Shown one piece after another: positions 9,054-17,353 of a stretch of DNA of 64,000 nt. Every line of letters begins with the position of its first letter. Position 1 is the first letter of the stretch. The position numbers and the translations under genes are program-made. This DNA comes from Phymatolithon calcareum. Its lineage: Eukaryota; Rhodophyta; Florideophyceae; Hapalidiales. The notes under the pieces were generated by a model. It did no database searches. It worked only from the letters and a program-made list of their open reading frames with translations, and was not told where the DNA came from. The stretch covers positions 744,001-808,000 of the forward strand of contig OZ345384.1 of the NCBI GenBank assembly GCA_977006965.1, written 5' to 3'.

Positions 9054-10852
9054 TCTCTTAGTCCCGCTGCACAAGAAAGGAGCCCATGACGATCCAAAAA
9101 ATTTCCGACCAATATCTTTACTGAGTCAAGTCCGAAAGATTATTGAGTCAGCACTGGATATTATGCTCCGCCGAAGATACAAGAACCACAGAATCCAACT
9201 GGGATTCCAAAAAGGCAAGAGCACGGAGCTAGCAATCTTAAGGGCTCTGGAACTACAGAAACGAGGGCAGGGATGCATTGCAGTATTGGACTTGACGGCA
9301 GCGTACGACACAGTCCCACGAAAGTACTTGCAAGAGCGAATGAGAGTTGTTCTACCACAAGACCTATGCGAGATGATCGAGGCTTTCTTGACACCGTCCT
9401 GGGTATCAACGATTGGCGATCCCCAGCAAAAGTGGTTTCTAATCGACAGGGGAGTACCTCAGGGATCCCCGCTGAGCCCAAGTTTGTATAATCTATTCAT
9501 GGACGAATTCGCAGAAAGAATAAGCCAAGTTCCAAGGGATGTTGCCGACGTGGCAGCAGTTCTTTTCGCGGACGACGTGCTCCTAACGGCAAAATCACCA
9601 GTCGGACTACGGAGACTGTTAAATATTTCTTCGCAATGGGCAAGAGATAGACAAATGAGGTGGAACACGAAAGCCGGGAAGAGCGAAGTTCTTCTCTCCG
9701 AAGGCACAAGATCACCCACATTCAAGCTTTCCGGGAAAACGCTGACAAAAGTCAAAGAAGTCCCATACCTTGGCATATCACTCAGCAGTGAGGGAGTTAC
9801 CGACAAGAAAATGCTTGAACGCATCCGACAGGCCAAGAGAGCAGTGTATCAGCTGAGATCCCTTGGTGTAACAGCCCGGGGACTCAGCCCCTTAAAAGCA
9901 ATCAAGATGTACAAGGCCTTGATACAGCCAAGATGGGAATATGCCATGCACCTGACGCCATGGACGACAAGAGTTCAAACAGCTATTGCAGACGTGGAGA
10001 AGACTTTTTTTGGACAAGTATTTGGTCCAATCGCAAAAAATCGAACCGCGAGACTTCGTCTTCTCTGTCGCATACATAATGCGGAAGACAGAAGATTAGT
10101 TCTAGCGTTACGAATGCTTGAACGAGCCAGAACAAGGAAAATGGGCTTGCTCGCAGTCCCAAGAGAGGAAAGAGACGTTGAGGAATTGCAATGGGTGTGT
10201 CGTGACATATCATCAATGTTACATCACGACCTATTCGAGACGGCACTAACCTATCTCAAGCAGCGAGTTTCAGCAAAATCGTTGAGGGACCTGCTCTTTA
10301 AAGACGAAGGAGAAGGCTTGGAGGCGAGCAGAAAGAGGAATATTCCTTATGATATTCCCGGGTCTACTCCCGCCATCATCAGACTACCGAAAGCACGTCA
10401 CCGCCAATTGGCGATTAAATGGGCATTCGGACGTTTTCCCCCATTGAGTACCACACTTCTGGAAGACAAATTCGGTGAAATCGTACCAACTCTCATGAAC
10501 AAGCTCGAAGTATACCTTCAAAGATATCGACTAACAGAAGAGGAGACTAGTGAGACTGAAAAGGCACTTGACAAAGTACTATTCCTCACAATCGTCTTTT
10601 ATGACGACATGGAATAGACCAAGACAAAATAGAACGGCGACGCTGAGATTCCTACGAACAGGACAAGTAGACTCTAAGCTTTTCCCTCCACCTTCTCTGG
10701 AGGAGGGTTTTTGCAGCTAGGGCTACGACGATAGCAACTTTTGCGGGCTTTAACGGAGCTACCAAGGTAGTAGCATCTGAAACGCATCTCCCTTACAGTC
10801 TTATGAGTGTTTCTGAGGGCGTTTAATAAATTCAAAATTCAAAAAAAAAAAA
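9054..10852 (+). mobile_element. LINE family A, young 5'-truncated copy
   Basis: GTACCTTCCACAG at 9041-9053 is repeated exactly at 10853-10865 and flanks the element. The element ends in poly(A) (12 A, 10841-10852) after a 3' untranslated region of about 220 bp. The perfect 13-bp duplication and intact reading frame show a recent target-primed insertion. The truncation point lies within the N-terminal part of the reverse-transcriptase domain, so no endonuclease is present. Confidence 0.95.
9055..10617 (+). CDS. Non-LTR reverse transcriptase (5'-truncated, family A)
   Basis: Open for 520 codons without a stop from the element's 5' edge; the first ATG is at 9163. The RT blocks run in order: PLHKKG and FRPISL (fingers), GFQKGKSTELAIL, AVLDLTAAYDTV (first catalytic Asp), GVPQGSPLSPSLYNLFMD, the FADD box (two catalytic Asp) and YLGISLSSEG. 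A basic thumb/C-terminal region follows, ending VFYDDME. Such enzymes copy their own mRNA at a nicked genomic target. This copy lacks the N-terminal endonuclease and any promoter, so it cannot move alone, although its RT domain looks intact. It is the reference for the six A copies in the window. Confidence 0.95.
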   Translation, partial: LLVPLHKKGAHDDPKNFRPISLLSQVRKIIESALDIMLRRRYKNHRIQLGFQKGKSTELAILRALELQKRGQGCIAVLDLTAAYDTVPRKYLQERMRVVLPQDLCEMIEAFLTPSWVSTIGDPQQKWFLIDRGVPQGSPLSPSLYNLFMDEFAERISQVPRDVADVAAVLFADDVLLTAKSPVGLRRLLNISSQWARDRQMRWNTKAGKSEVLLSEGTRSPTFKLSGKTLTKVKEVPYLGISLSSEGVTDKKMLERIRQAKRAVYQLRSLGVTARGLSPLKAIKMYKALIQPRWEYAMHLTPWTTRVQTAIADVEKTFFGQVFGPIAKNRTARLRLLCRIHNAEDRRLVLALRMLERARTRKMGLLAVPREERDVEELQWVCRDISSMLHHDLFETALTYLKQRVSAKSLRDLLFKDEGEGLEASRKRNIPYDIPGSTPAIIRLPKARHRQLAIKWAFGRFPPLSTTLLEDKFGEIVPTLMNKLEVYLQRYRLTEEETSETEKALDKVLFLTIVFYDDME

Positions 10853-10865
10853 GTACCTTCCACAG

Positions 10866-11194
10866 CCTACTAATTTGATCCACTGTTCCTATCAGCGATT
10901 CATTACAAACAAGGGCTTCTACCTCAATGGTCGGCGCTAAGGAAACAATTACGGGCCAAATAATCACCACTGCCTGTGGCAGTTGTCTCATCTTTTTAGA
11001 AAAATCTCTCAAAAAACTAAATTCCATCATTCTGTTTTGTTCTCAAGTGGCGGTCATGTTAGAGTTGCAGCCTCTTCTGTTTCTCGCAACTGCTGTTTCG
11101 TGGTCTGTTGCTTGCGGAAGTGCCCCGAGACAACTTTCTAGTCGCTTAACAAACTAGCGTTCTGGTCCTCTCCGTGTTCAGCTCACTCAATGCA
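10866..11194 (-). other. Interrupted locus with small minus-strand frame
   Basis: The minus strand is open from an ATG at 11030 (MMEFSFLRDFSKKMRQ) to the LINE A insertion site. When the LINE and one duplication copy are removed the frame ends almost at once (KVLL, stop), and a different frame continues into 8890-9040. No family is recognised. It may be part of a decayed gene or older transposon. Confidence 0.3.
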
Positions 11195-11350
11195 AAAAAG
11201 ATTTAAATTTTGAAATTTATTAAACGCCCTCGGAAACACTCATAAGACTGCAAGAGAGATGCGTTTCAGCCGCTACGCTCATTGTAGCTCCGTCAATATA
11301 CTCTAATACTTGTATCCCGGGTTAAAGTCGTAGTCTTAGCTGCAAAAACG
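11195..11350 (-). mobile_element. LINE family A 3'-end fragment
   Basis: The reverse complement reads GCTGAAACGCATCTC and then GAGGGCGTTTAATAAATTTC, as in the 3' untranslated region of the young A copy. It is a very short, 5'-truncated insertion of about 155 bp with no coding sequence. Confidence 0.8.
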
Positions 11351-11496
11351 ATTAGTGATGCCGACTGAAGAAGTCGGGATACTGAAAAATTGTTTAGAAG
11401 TTCTCAAAAAGCGAGTATATTCTAGGTTGTTCGTAAGAAAACCAGCCCTAAGACAGAAGCTACCGTAATATTTCCAACACCCGAGGAATCCTAGTC

Positions 11497-11535
11497 AGTA
11501 TATTCGTAAGACTGTGGGCCTTTTCAAAATAAACT
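11497..11535 (+). mobile_element. LINE family D tail fragment
   Basis: TATTCGTAAGACTGTGGGCC followed by TTTTCAAAATAAAC matches the tails at 12880-12925 and 52470-52505. Only the terminal segment is recognisable. Confidence 0.5.
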
Positions 11536-11819
11536 GACGAAAAACTAAAGTAGTGTAACCGTCTCATGGCATTTTTCTTTCCGTTCGATGAAAATTTGAA
11601 AACAAGCCAATCCAATCTCATTTCGAAGCACATGGTCGAGTCGACACCCATAGAATGCGCGTTCAAATAGCGCAGCACTGGCGTCGAGAATGGAGCCCTT
11701 CTTCTTTGGTCCCGTATATCCCTTCGCGGCACCACTGTCTCAGGTTATGTTGCAGGCGACCTAGTAGATTGTATACTTCTAAATGCGTGTGATCTCTACA
11801 TTCCGCAAGCCTCACGTGT

Positions 11820-12925
11820 GCGAGACTGTCACAGTACGAGCTACATTCCACCCATTCCAATTGGGATTCCGGAAGAACAAGGCGACTGAACTTGCGATTC
11901 TGAGGTCAACAAGCAAAATGAAGAGAGGCCACCGCTTCGTCGCAGTCCTGGACCTATCGTTTGCTCAGGACCGCGTCCCGCGCAACATCGTGATGCGCCG
12001 AAGCCATAAATGTCTGCCCCCGGAAATCGCCGAGATGATCAAATACTAACTGAAACCGTCATGGGTCTGTACTGGCGGCGATGTGGAGAAGACATGGCTT
12101 CTAATCGACCGTGAAGTCCCACAGGGCTCCCTGCAAAGTCCGTGCCTCTATAACATGTTCATGGACACGATCATCTCGGCCGAGATGATCGAGAAGGCAC
12201 CTTGCCATATGTCAAAGTACACCGCGATCCTGCTTGCCAACGACGTTCAACTGCAAGCGATAAACTCCAACGGATGGCAATGGCTCCTCGACACAGCGAC
12301 GCGATGGGCCAGGGAGAATGGTATAACATTGAACACGAAGAAGGGAAAAGGCGAAGTCCTCATCTACCCCGAGCTATTCACGCGAATTTTCCGGCCAGCA
12401 GAGGCTGAACTCCATGAAACAAGACCCCTAGAATACCTAGGTACGACTGTTAACAACACTGGTGTCACCGCAAACGCAACGCTGAAATGAATCTCGAAAG
12501 CAAAGGGAAATATCCTGGGTCTTCGAGATATTGGAATGAATGCCAAGGTGCTACATACAACGAAGAAAATAATCTACAAGACCCTCGTGCTATGAAGGTG
12601 GGAGTACACCTTGCACCTCACCCCGTGGATGACATCCATTCAAGCTCAAATCAACCAGGCAAAAGGTTTGTTCTACTCCGTCATCCAAGGACGCTTTGCA
12701 CTCCCCCTCCAAAACCGAATTAGGTCACTCTGCAAAATCACGCCCCCGGAAATCAGAAGGACACAATTGGGTGAACACCTCGCCGTGCGAAACAATCGAG
12801 TACATGCTAGGGGCTCAGATAGAATACCAGACATAAGAGTAGTGCCGCCCTAGTGAGGGTAGCACCTGAGGAAGCCTTGCCCGTATATTCGTATGACTGT
12901 GGGGCTTTAAAAAAATAATAAAAAA
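11820..12925 (+). mobile_element. Decayed LINE family D reverse transcriptase
   Basis: RT blocks are readable across several frames: QLGFRKNKATELAIL, AVLDLSFAQDRVPR, DREVPQGSLQSPCLYNMFMD, a damaged FADD box (LLANDVQLQ, first Asp lost), NTKKGKGEV and LEYLGTTVNNTGV. A stop at 12049, a stop near 12490 and frameshifts break it. It ends in a tail GCACCTGAGGAAGCC, then GACTGTGGGGCTTTAAAAAA. It is related to families B and C but clearly separate from A. Confidence 0.75.
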
Positions 12926-13119
12926 AACTTCGCTGTGCGACTACTGGAGGAGAAACTTGAAATCGAGAAAAAGCCAAACTACGAAGGCAGAGCCAAAGAC
13001 CTTCGCTACGCAGTAAGGGATATTTGGTACATGAAACAAAACGAATTGTTCGGGGAGCAGGTCCACCGGGCTGAACAAGGGAAGGGGATATGTAATGATT
13101 TCTTTTAAAGCTCCCAACC

Positions 13120-13806
13120 GGGGATATGTGTTGATTTATTTTAAAAGCTCCCAAGGCCTCTCTTGAAGAGTAACAGGGCCGCTTTCGCACGATTTTCTAA
13201 GCTCACCTAGTTTGACTGTTCAGTACAACCTTGATTCGTATTTCTCTCCCAACAAGTGCTCCAGTTAGTCGCTTACATTCATAATCAATTTCAGGACTAA
13301 TCTTGGATGAAGATAGAATGCGTTGGAGCGCGACCAGCTCAATCACGGCTGTGACACCAAAGTATGCACCAAGTACTGATTTTCTCCAAAGAGGTGCTCT
13401 ATTGAATATCAGCCGTAGGCATCGCAACCGTGTAGATCTTTCTCTTACGCGGAGAACCATCGGTAGATTGTTCGAATCAGTTGGTATCTCGAGCGATCTT
13501 CCCTCTTCTTCCTCTGCCCATAACTCAATTCTTTCTTTTCGTCGCCCTTTCTTTGAGACTGAGCCCTCCTTGGCTTTGTCGAGAGCTTGCTGCAGATCTT
13601 CATATTTCTTGAGGCACTCTATGTCCTTGGTTGCCTCCTTAATGTCTTCATCTCTCCCAGAATACTCATCTGCTTCGTCGAGGCGCTTCATCTGTTTCAC
13701 TAGACTCGCAGCGAACCTTTCTGCTTGGTGTCTTCTCCTCATGGCAGGTGGTTCTAGTCGGCACAGAACTCGCATTCTTCCATGGCGGTGCTGGGCATAT
13801 GTCCCA
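13120..13806 (-). mobile_element. Younger LINE family B insertion, 687 bp
   Basis: An exact 13-bp duplication AAAGCTCCCAACC lies at 13107-13119 and 13807-13819. The copy is nearly identical to the last 687 bp of the B element at 58801-60176. It inserted into the 3' end of an older B copy. On the sense strand it ends ACACATATCCCC. Confidence 0.95.
13203..13805 (-). CDS. LINE B C-terminal coding fragment
   Basis: Intact frame of about 200 codons from GTYAQHRHGRMRVLCRLEPP to IRIKVVLNSQTR, stop. It covers only the charged region after the reverse transcriptase, with an acidic/basic coiled-coil-like stretch (DEADEYSGRDEDIKEATKD). The apparent start further upstream lies in flanking DNA and is an artefact of the insertion. 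Confidence 0.75.
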   Translation of the reverse strand, partial: GTYAQHRHGRMRVLCRLEPPAMRRRHQAERFAASLVKQMKRLDEADEYSGRDEDIKEATKDIECLKKYEDLQQALDKAKEGSVSKKGRRKERIELWAEEEEGRSLEIPTDSNNLPMVLRVRERSTRLRCLRLIFNRAPLWRKSVLGAYFGVTAVIELVALQRILSSSKISPEIDYECKRLTGALVGREIRIKVVLNSQTR

Positions 13807-14410
13807 AAAGCTCCCAACCCCTCACCTAGGAGTAACAGGGCTTGCTTTCCGAACCGTTTTCTAATGTAGCGTAGTCTGGTCACTCATGGCCTCCTTAGTT
13901 CGAATTTCTCTACTAACAAGTGCACATATGAGTCGTTAGCACTCATCGAACGAAGGAAGGTGACGCCCAAGGAAGAGAAGCTCCGTCTTAGCGAAGCGTG
14001 GGGCCAAGCAGAGGAGGGATTGAAGGGAAAAATCCCGGTGGACACTAAAGAGCGCGCAACCCCGACCGGGCTACTCAAATCGCGAAAGCACAGAATGCTG
14101 GTAGTGAAATGATACTTCGGACGCTTCCCCCTCGGAACCCCTCTTCCTATGTGGAGCACTTCGGCGAGGTTTCTGAGAAGAGCCTTGAGACCCTACTGCG
14201 GCACCTCACACGACCGCAACTCAACGGAAAGACCGAGGACAAAACAATGCAGGCGATGGCCAGATTATAAGAATTAGAGATTTTAATGACGGAAGAAATG
14301 ATAGTATGATGCGATATTCTTAGACAATGCGACAGTAGTACTCGGGAAGCTGCGCTGGTGTCGGCAAACTCTGTCGTTGAGGGCTTTTAAAAAGCTTACA
14401 ATTTCCCCCA

Positions 14411-14766
14411 CAGTACGAGCTGCCACAAAGCATATGAAGACACTCGTCGCGAGGTGAGGAGATATGCGCCGCTCGTCAATCTGGTTCCCGAGTTTTCGGG
14501 CATTTAGTTATACAGACCGTTTACATCTTGCGAAAAGCACTGCGAAATGAGACACACATCCAGTCCAACATACTGTGATCGAACTGACGTAAAAAAACTT
14601 CCGAGAGTGAAAGCGATCAAGTCACAGATCGGACAGTCCATGGATCATCTCCCTCAACTATCTCCTTACCACATGAAAGACATCAAGAAAAGAATGTTTA
14701 CAAATAAAAACAACGCTCACATGCAGGATAGACTCACATCAGCGTTTCTGCCTCACTTCTTCCTAA
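14411..14766. other. No gene seen; 3' flank of RETICULATA-related gene
   Basis: Short open frames only (79 codons at 14547-14786, no recognised family). It probably holds the 3' untranslated region and polyadenylation signals of the minus-strand gene that ends at 14767. Confidence 0.4.
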
Positions 14767-15945
14767 TTAGCCCGGGGATTGAATAAGCCTCTCTTCATAA
14801 GGGGACTCTCCAGGCACCGAAATGGCCGGGTCCACAGGCGTCGGCTGCAGCCCAAGGTATCGCGCCCACCAAACCCATATGGCCCCTCCAGCGACATTAT
14901 TCCCCGTGCGCAGCGCCGCACTCCCAGCCTTTGCAACAGCGTCCGGCGTGAGCGAAAACAGCGCTCTCTCAACGCCAGCAACAGCCTGATACCTCGGGTT
15001 TGCCGAAAGCAGCATGAATCCCGCCCACGCCGCAGAGTTGACCACGACGTTCGGCAGCGGTTTCTCCATCGCCGTGCTCGGCGCGATTGTTCGACGCACA
15101 GCAATAAGCCCCTGCGATGCCGCAGTGCCAACAAGCGATGCGGCGAAGCCTGCAACGGCAAACAGGGCTCCCTTGTATAGGAAAGCGGCGAGCCGTGTCG
15201 GCAGTGAGTACGCGCCTGCAATGAAGACGTTTGCGGGAAGGTTTGCAAACACAGATTTCGACACTGCTGCCGACGCCACGGGTGTGAGAAGATAAACAAG
15301 AATGAAGTTTACCGTGCCGCCGACGGCAATGTCGCAAAGGGCGAAATCAAGCTCCTTCACGATGTCCTTTCCTCGCGCGGCAATCATGCCGGACGCGGAG
15401 AGACCCAGACCGACCGTCAGTTCCATCAGCACCTTGAACGGGAACTCAGCGTCCGCGGCACAGCGTCTTGCCCATCCGCCCCAGCGCTTGGCGAGAAAGT
15501 TTGAGACGGCGCTCGAGGTTGCGGTCAGATAGGTCGCCACTTCCGCGGGGCCAAGGGTGCGGACTTCATCTGGAAGTTCGTCCATAGAGCGACCAGCGGA
15601 GCGTAGGGCTGATTCGACAGAGTCGTCGTCATCGCCGCCGCCGTCGCCACCTTCTCGTGGTTTTGTTGGTACGCCTGCGTCACCACCTACAATATCAGTT
15701 TCAAACGAGATCGACGCGTCATCGAACATTGATCTTCCCGTGTTCCCGATGCCATTGAATTCAAGCCCGTCCGGGAGCGAATCCGGCATGCCTAGTCCTT
15801 GGTCTTGATCCAAGTTGGCAACAGCAACTCGCCGAGACCATGACGGCGTCGAAAGTCGCGTGCGACGACACACACGATGACCGCGCAGAGATGATAACCA
15901 TCGCGCCCCCACGCTGGGCGATAGGAAAGCTGGGTCTGAGAACAT
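14767..15945 (-). CDS. RETICULATA-related plastid membrane protein (DUF3411)
   Basis: 392 residues. The first 44 are rich in Arg and Ser with few acids, as in a plastid transit peptide. An acidic low-complexity spacer follows (GGDGGGDDDDS, about residues 100-112). From about residue 130 the sequence fits the RETICULATA-related family: AKRWGGWARRCAADAEFPFKV, then LGLSASGMIAARGKDIVKE. Hydrophobic segments follow around ALCDIAVGGTVNFILVYLL, ANVFIAGAYSLPTRLAAFLY, ALFAVAGFAASLVGTAA and VVVNSAAWAGFMLL. In plants these are chloroplast-envelope proteins affecting leaf mesophyll and amino-acid or nucleotide metabolism; the biochemical activity is not settled. It lies 172 bp downstream of the Sua5 gene on the same strand, so its promoter must be very compact. 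Its presence is a main reason for calling the host photosynthetic. Confidence 0.85.
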   Translation of the reverse strand: MFSDPAFLSPSVGARWLSSLRGHRVCRRTRLSTPSWSRRVAVANLDQDQGLGMPDSLPDGLEFNGIGNTGRSMFDDASISFETDIVGGDAGVPTKPREGGDGGGDDDDSVESALRSAGRSMDELPDEVRTLGPAEVATYLTATSSAVSNFLAKRWGGWARRCAADAEFPFKVLMELTVGLGLSASGMIAARGKDIVKELDFALCDIAVGGTVNFILVYLLTPVASAAVSKSVFANLPANVFIAGAYSLPTRLAAFLYKGALFAVAGFAASLVGTAASQGLIAVRRTIAPSTAMEKPLPNVVVNSAAWAGFMLLSANPRYQAVAGVERALFSLTPDAVAKAGSAALRTGNNVAGGAIWVWWARYLGLQPTPVDPAISVPGESPYEERLIQSPG

Positions 15946-16128
15946 GTGCGGGAGAGATTAATCTGCCGATCAATTGATCGGCCGCACATTCACCCCACGC
16001 CAGAGGTCAGCGCCCGCCCTCCCCTCGGATTGCGGGAGGTGCGCCCTCTGTATGACAGGAAATTCTCCCCCCTTATTGGTCGCAAAGAAAACCAATTTCT
16101 TCGAGCTTCCCTCCCCCCTATTGGTCGC
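15946..16128 (-). promoter_or_regulatory. Compact promoter with duplicated GCGACCAAT motif
   Basis: In minus-strand orientation GCGACCAAT followed by a G run occurs at 16120-16128 and 16075-16083. Together they form a near 20-bp direct repeat 45 bp apart. The upstream one overlaps the last codons and stop of Sua5 (CGC GAC CAA TAG). An 18-bp perfect palindrome GCCGATCAATTGATCGGC is at 15965-15982, about 20-37 bp before the ATG. CCAAT-type boxes plus a palindrome suggest activator binding; this is inferred. Confidence 0.5.
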
Positions 16129-17353
16129 GAATGGCAACAGCTTCTGCATCTTTCTTCCTACCCAAAGACACCCTCTCACCAACATCCCCGCCACTCTCCG
16201 CCTTCCGCAACCGGTTCATGAATGCCGCACCCAGTCCATCAGCCGGGTCTTCCAGAGCCGCCGCGAGGATGACACGCACCTGTCTGCCCCGCAGCACATT
16301 CCCCCCCTCTCCATCAAACGCGCGCAGCGCAGCATAAAGTCCCTGCGCGGCCGAAAGCGCATCCCCCCGTCTGCCACAAGGGACTGCAAACACATCCTGC
16401 AACCCCTCCAATTCCGCGCACATTTCCACATCTGCCAGCACGCCCACAACACCTTGCCCCACCTCCTTCCGCACCTCGTCACCCATTCTCCCCCGCTGCA
16501 CAACACGCAGCGGCGCCCTCGGCGCATAGTGCCGATACTTCATGCCCGGTGCGCGGGGCGGCCGCGTCACGTCCTCCTTCCCCGCATCAACCACAGGCAC
16601 CTTCGCAACCCCCGCAATCTGTCCGCGGGACAACGCGCCAGGTCTGAGCACCACAAGTCGCTCTGCCTGCGTCGCGTCCACAACGGTCGACTCCAGTCCG
16701 ACCGTGCCCATTTCCGTCACGCCTCCATCAACCACTCCCGCAATGCATCCGTCCAGATCTGCCAGCACATGTCTAGCCGAGGTCGGACTCGGTCTTCCGG
16801 ACCGATTCGCGCTCGGCGCTGCAACAGGCACCCTCGCCGCGGCGAGCAACGCCGCAGCGACCGGATGCCGCGGCACGCGCACGCCGACGCTGCGCAGCCC
16901 GGCCGTGACGGACGGCGCGAGTGCGGCGCCGTCCGCGAGGGGGAGCACGAGCGTCAGCGGTCCCGGCCAGAATGTCGCGGCGAGACGCTGCGCGGGCGCG
17001 GAGAGCGTTTGCACGAAGTTGAAGGTGTGCAGGGAGGAGAGGGATGGGATGTGGACTATGAGTGGATTGTCGGAGGGACGGCCTTTTGCGGCGAAGATTT
17101 GACGCACGGCTTGGTCGTTTGTGGCGTCCGCGCCGAGACCGTATACGGTTTCGGTCGGGAAGGCTACTAGGTGGCCGGAGGAGAGGAGACGGCCGGCGTG
17201 GGAAACGTCCAGCTCGCAGGTGCCGCTCCAGTGCGCGGTGGAGGAGGAGGGCGGGTCCATCGGGTGCGGGGGGAGGGGAATTTTGAAGGGGAGGGCGCGC
17301 GGGGCGCGACGGAGGGGACGGAGGGAGGCGAGGATGGGGTGAATGGGGGGCAT
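16118..17353 (-). CDS. SUA5: Threonylcarbamoyl-AMP synthase (Sua5/YrdC)
   Basis: 411 residues. It makes threonylcarbamoyl-AMP from threonine, bicarbonate and ATP, the first step of the universal t6A37 modification of ANN-decoding tRNAs. The YrdC domain spans about 50-255: TETVYGLGADA (67-77), KGRPSDNPLIVHI (90-102), PGPLTLVLP, VGVRVPRHP and APSANRSGRPSPT. A linker with PGMKYRHYAP precedes the C-terminal Sua5 domain (about 300-400). The length and two-domain layout match archaeal and eukaryotic Sua5 rather than short bacterial TsaC. The first 31 residues are basic and Pro-rich and may target an organelle; Met32 (MDPPSSS) could give a cytosolic form, as dual-localised Sua5/YRDC proteins need. 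The stop overlaps a CCAAT motif used here as an upstream element of the next gene. Confidence 0.93.
   Translation of the reverse strand: MPPIHPILASLRPLRRAPRALPFKIPLPPHPMDPPSSSTAHWSGTCELDVSHAGRLLSSGHLVAFPTETVYGLGADATNDQAVRQIFAAKGRPSDNPLIVHIPSLSSLHTFNFVQTLSAPAQRLAATFWPGPLTLVLPLADGAALAPSVTAGLRSVGVRVPRHPVAAALLAAARVPVAAPSANRSGRPSPTSARHVLADLDGCIAGVVDGGVTEMGTVGLESTVVDATQAERLVVLRPGALSRGQIAGVAKVPVVDAGKEDVTRPPRAPGMKYRHYAPRAPLRVVQRGRMGDEVRKEVGQGVVGVLADVEMCAELEGLQDVFAVPCGRRGDALSAAQGLYAALRAFDGEGGNVLRGRQVRVILAAALEDPADGLGAAFMNRLRKAESGGDVGERVSLGRKKDAEAVAIRDQ

Larger units (their letters stand above)
13086..13947 (-). mobile_element. Older LINE family B insertion in C
   Basis: Duplications GAACAAGGGAAGG (13073-13085) and GAACGAAGGAAGG (13948-13960) differ at two of 13 positions, as expected for an older event. 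Its two halves (13086-13119 and 13807-13947) match the B 3' end, with the tail CATATCCCC on the minus strand. It is split by the younger B. Confidence 0.85.
12926..14410 (+). mobile_element. LINE family C copy containing two nested B copies
   Basis: Coding remnant NFAVRLLEEKLEIEKKPNYEG runs to 13085 and resumes at 13961 (VTPKEEKLRLSEAWGQAEEG). Removing the intervening B elements and one duplication restores GKVTPKEE, matching the other C copy (GKVTHKEE, near 7735). The 3' end (GTTGAGGGCTTTTAAAAAGC, then 5 C at 14405-14409) lies at 14375-14410. The 5' truncation point is nearly the same as in the C copy at 7571. Confidence 0.8.

Noticed and set aside
13806-13883. N-terminal extension of the LINE B frame at 13203-13883
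   Set aside because: These codons lie outside the young B element, in the 3' end of an older B copy read in the wrong sense; the fusion is accidental.
14547-14786. 79-residue plus-strand gene downstream of LINE C
   Set aside because: It overlaps the end of the minus-strand RETICULATA-related gene and shows no protein-like features.
15974-17170. 398-codon plus-strand frame opposite Sua5
   Set aside because: It is His/Arg/Pro-rich antisense of a GC-rich gene; the minus strand carries clear YrdC and Sua5 motifs.
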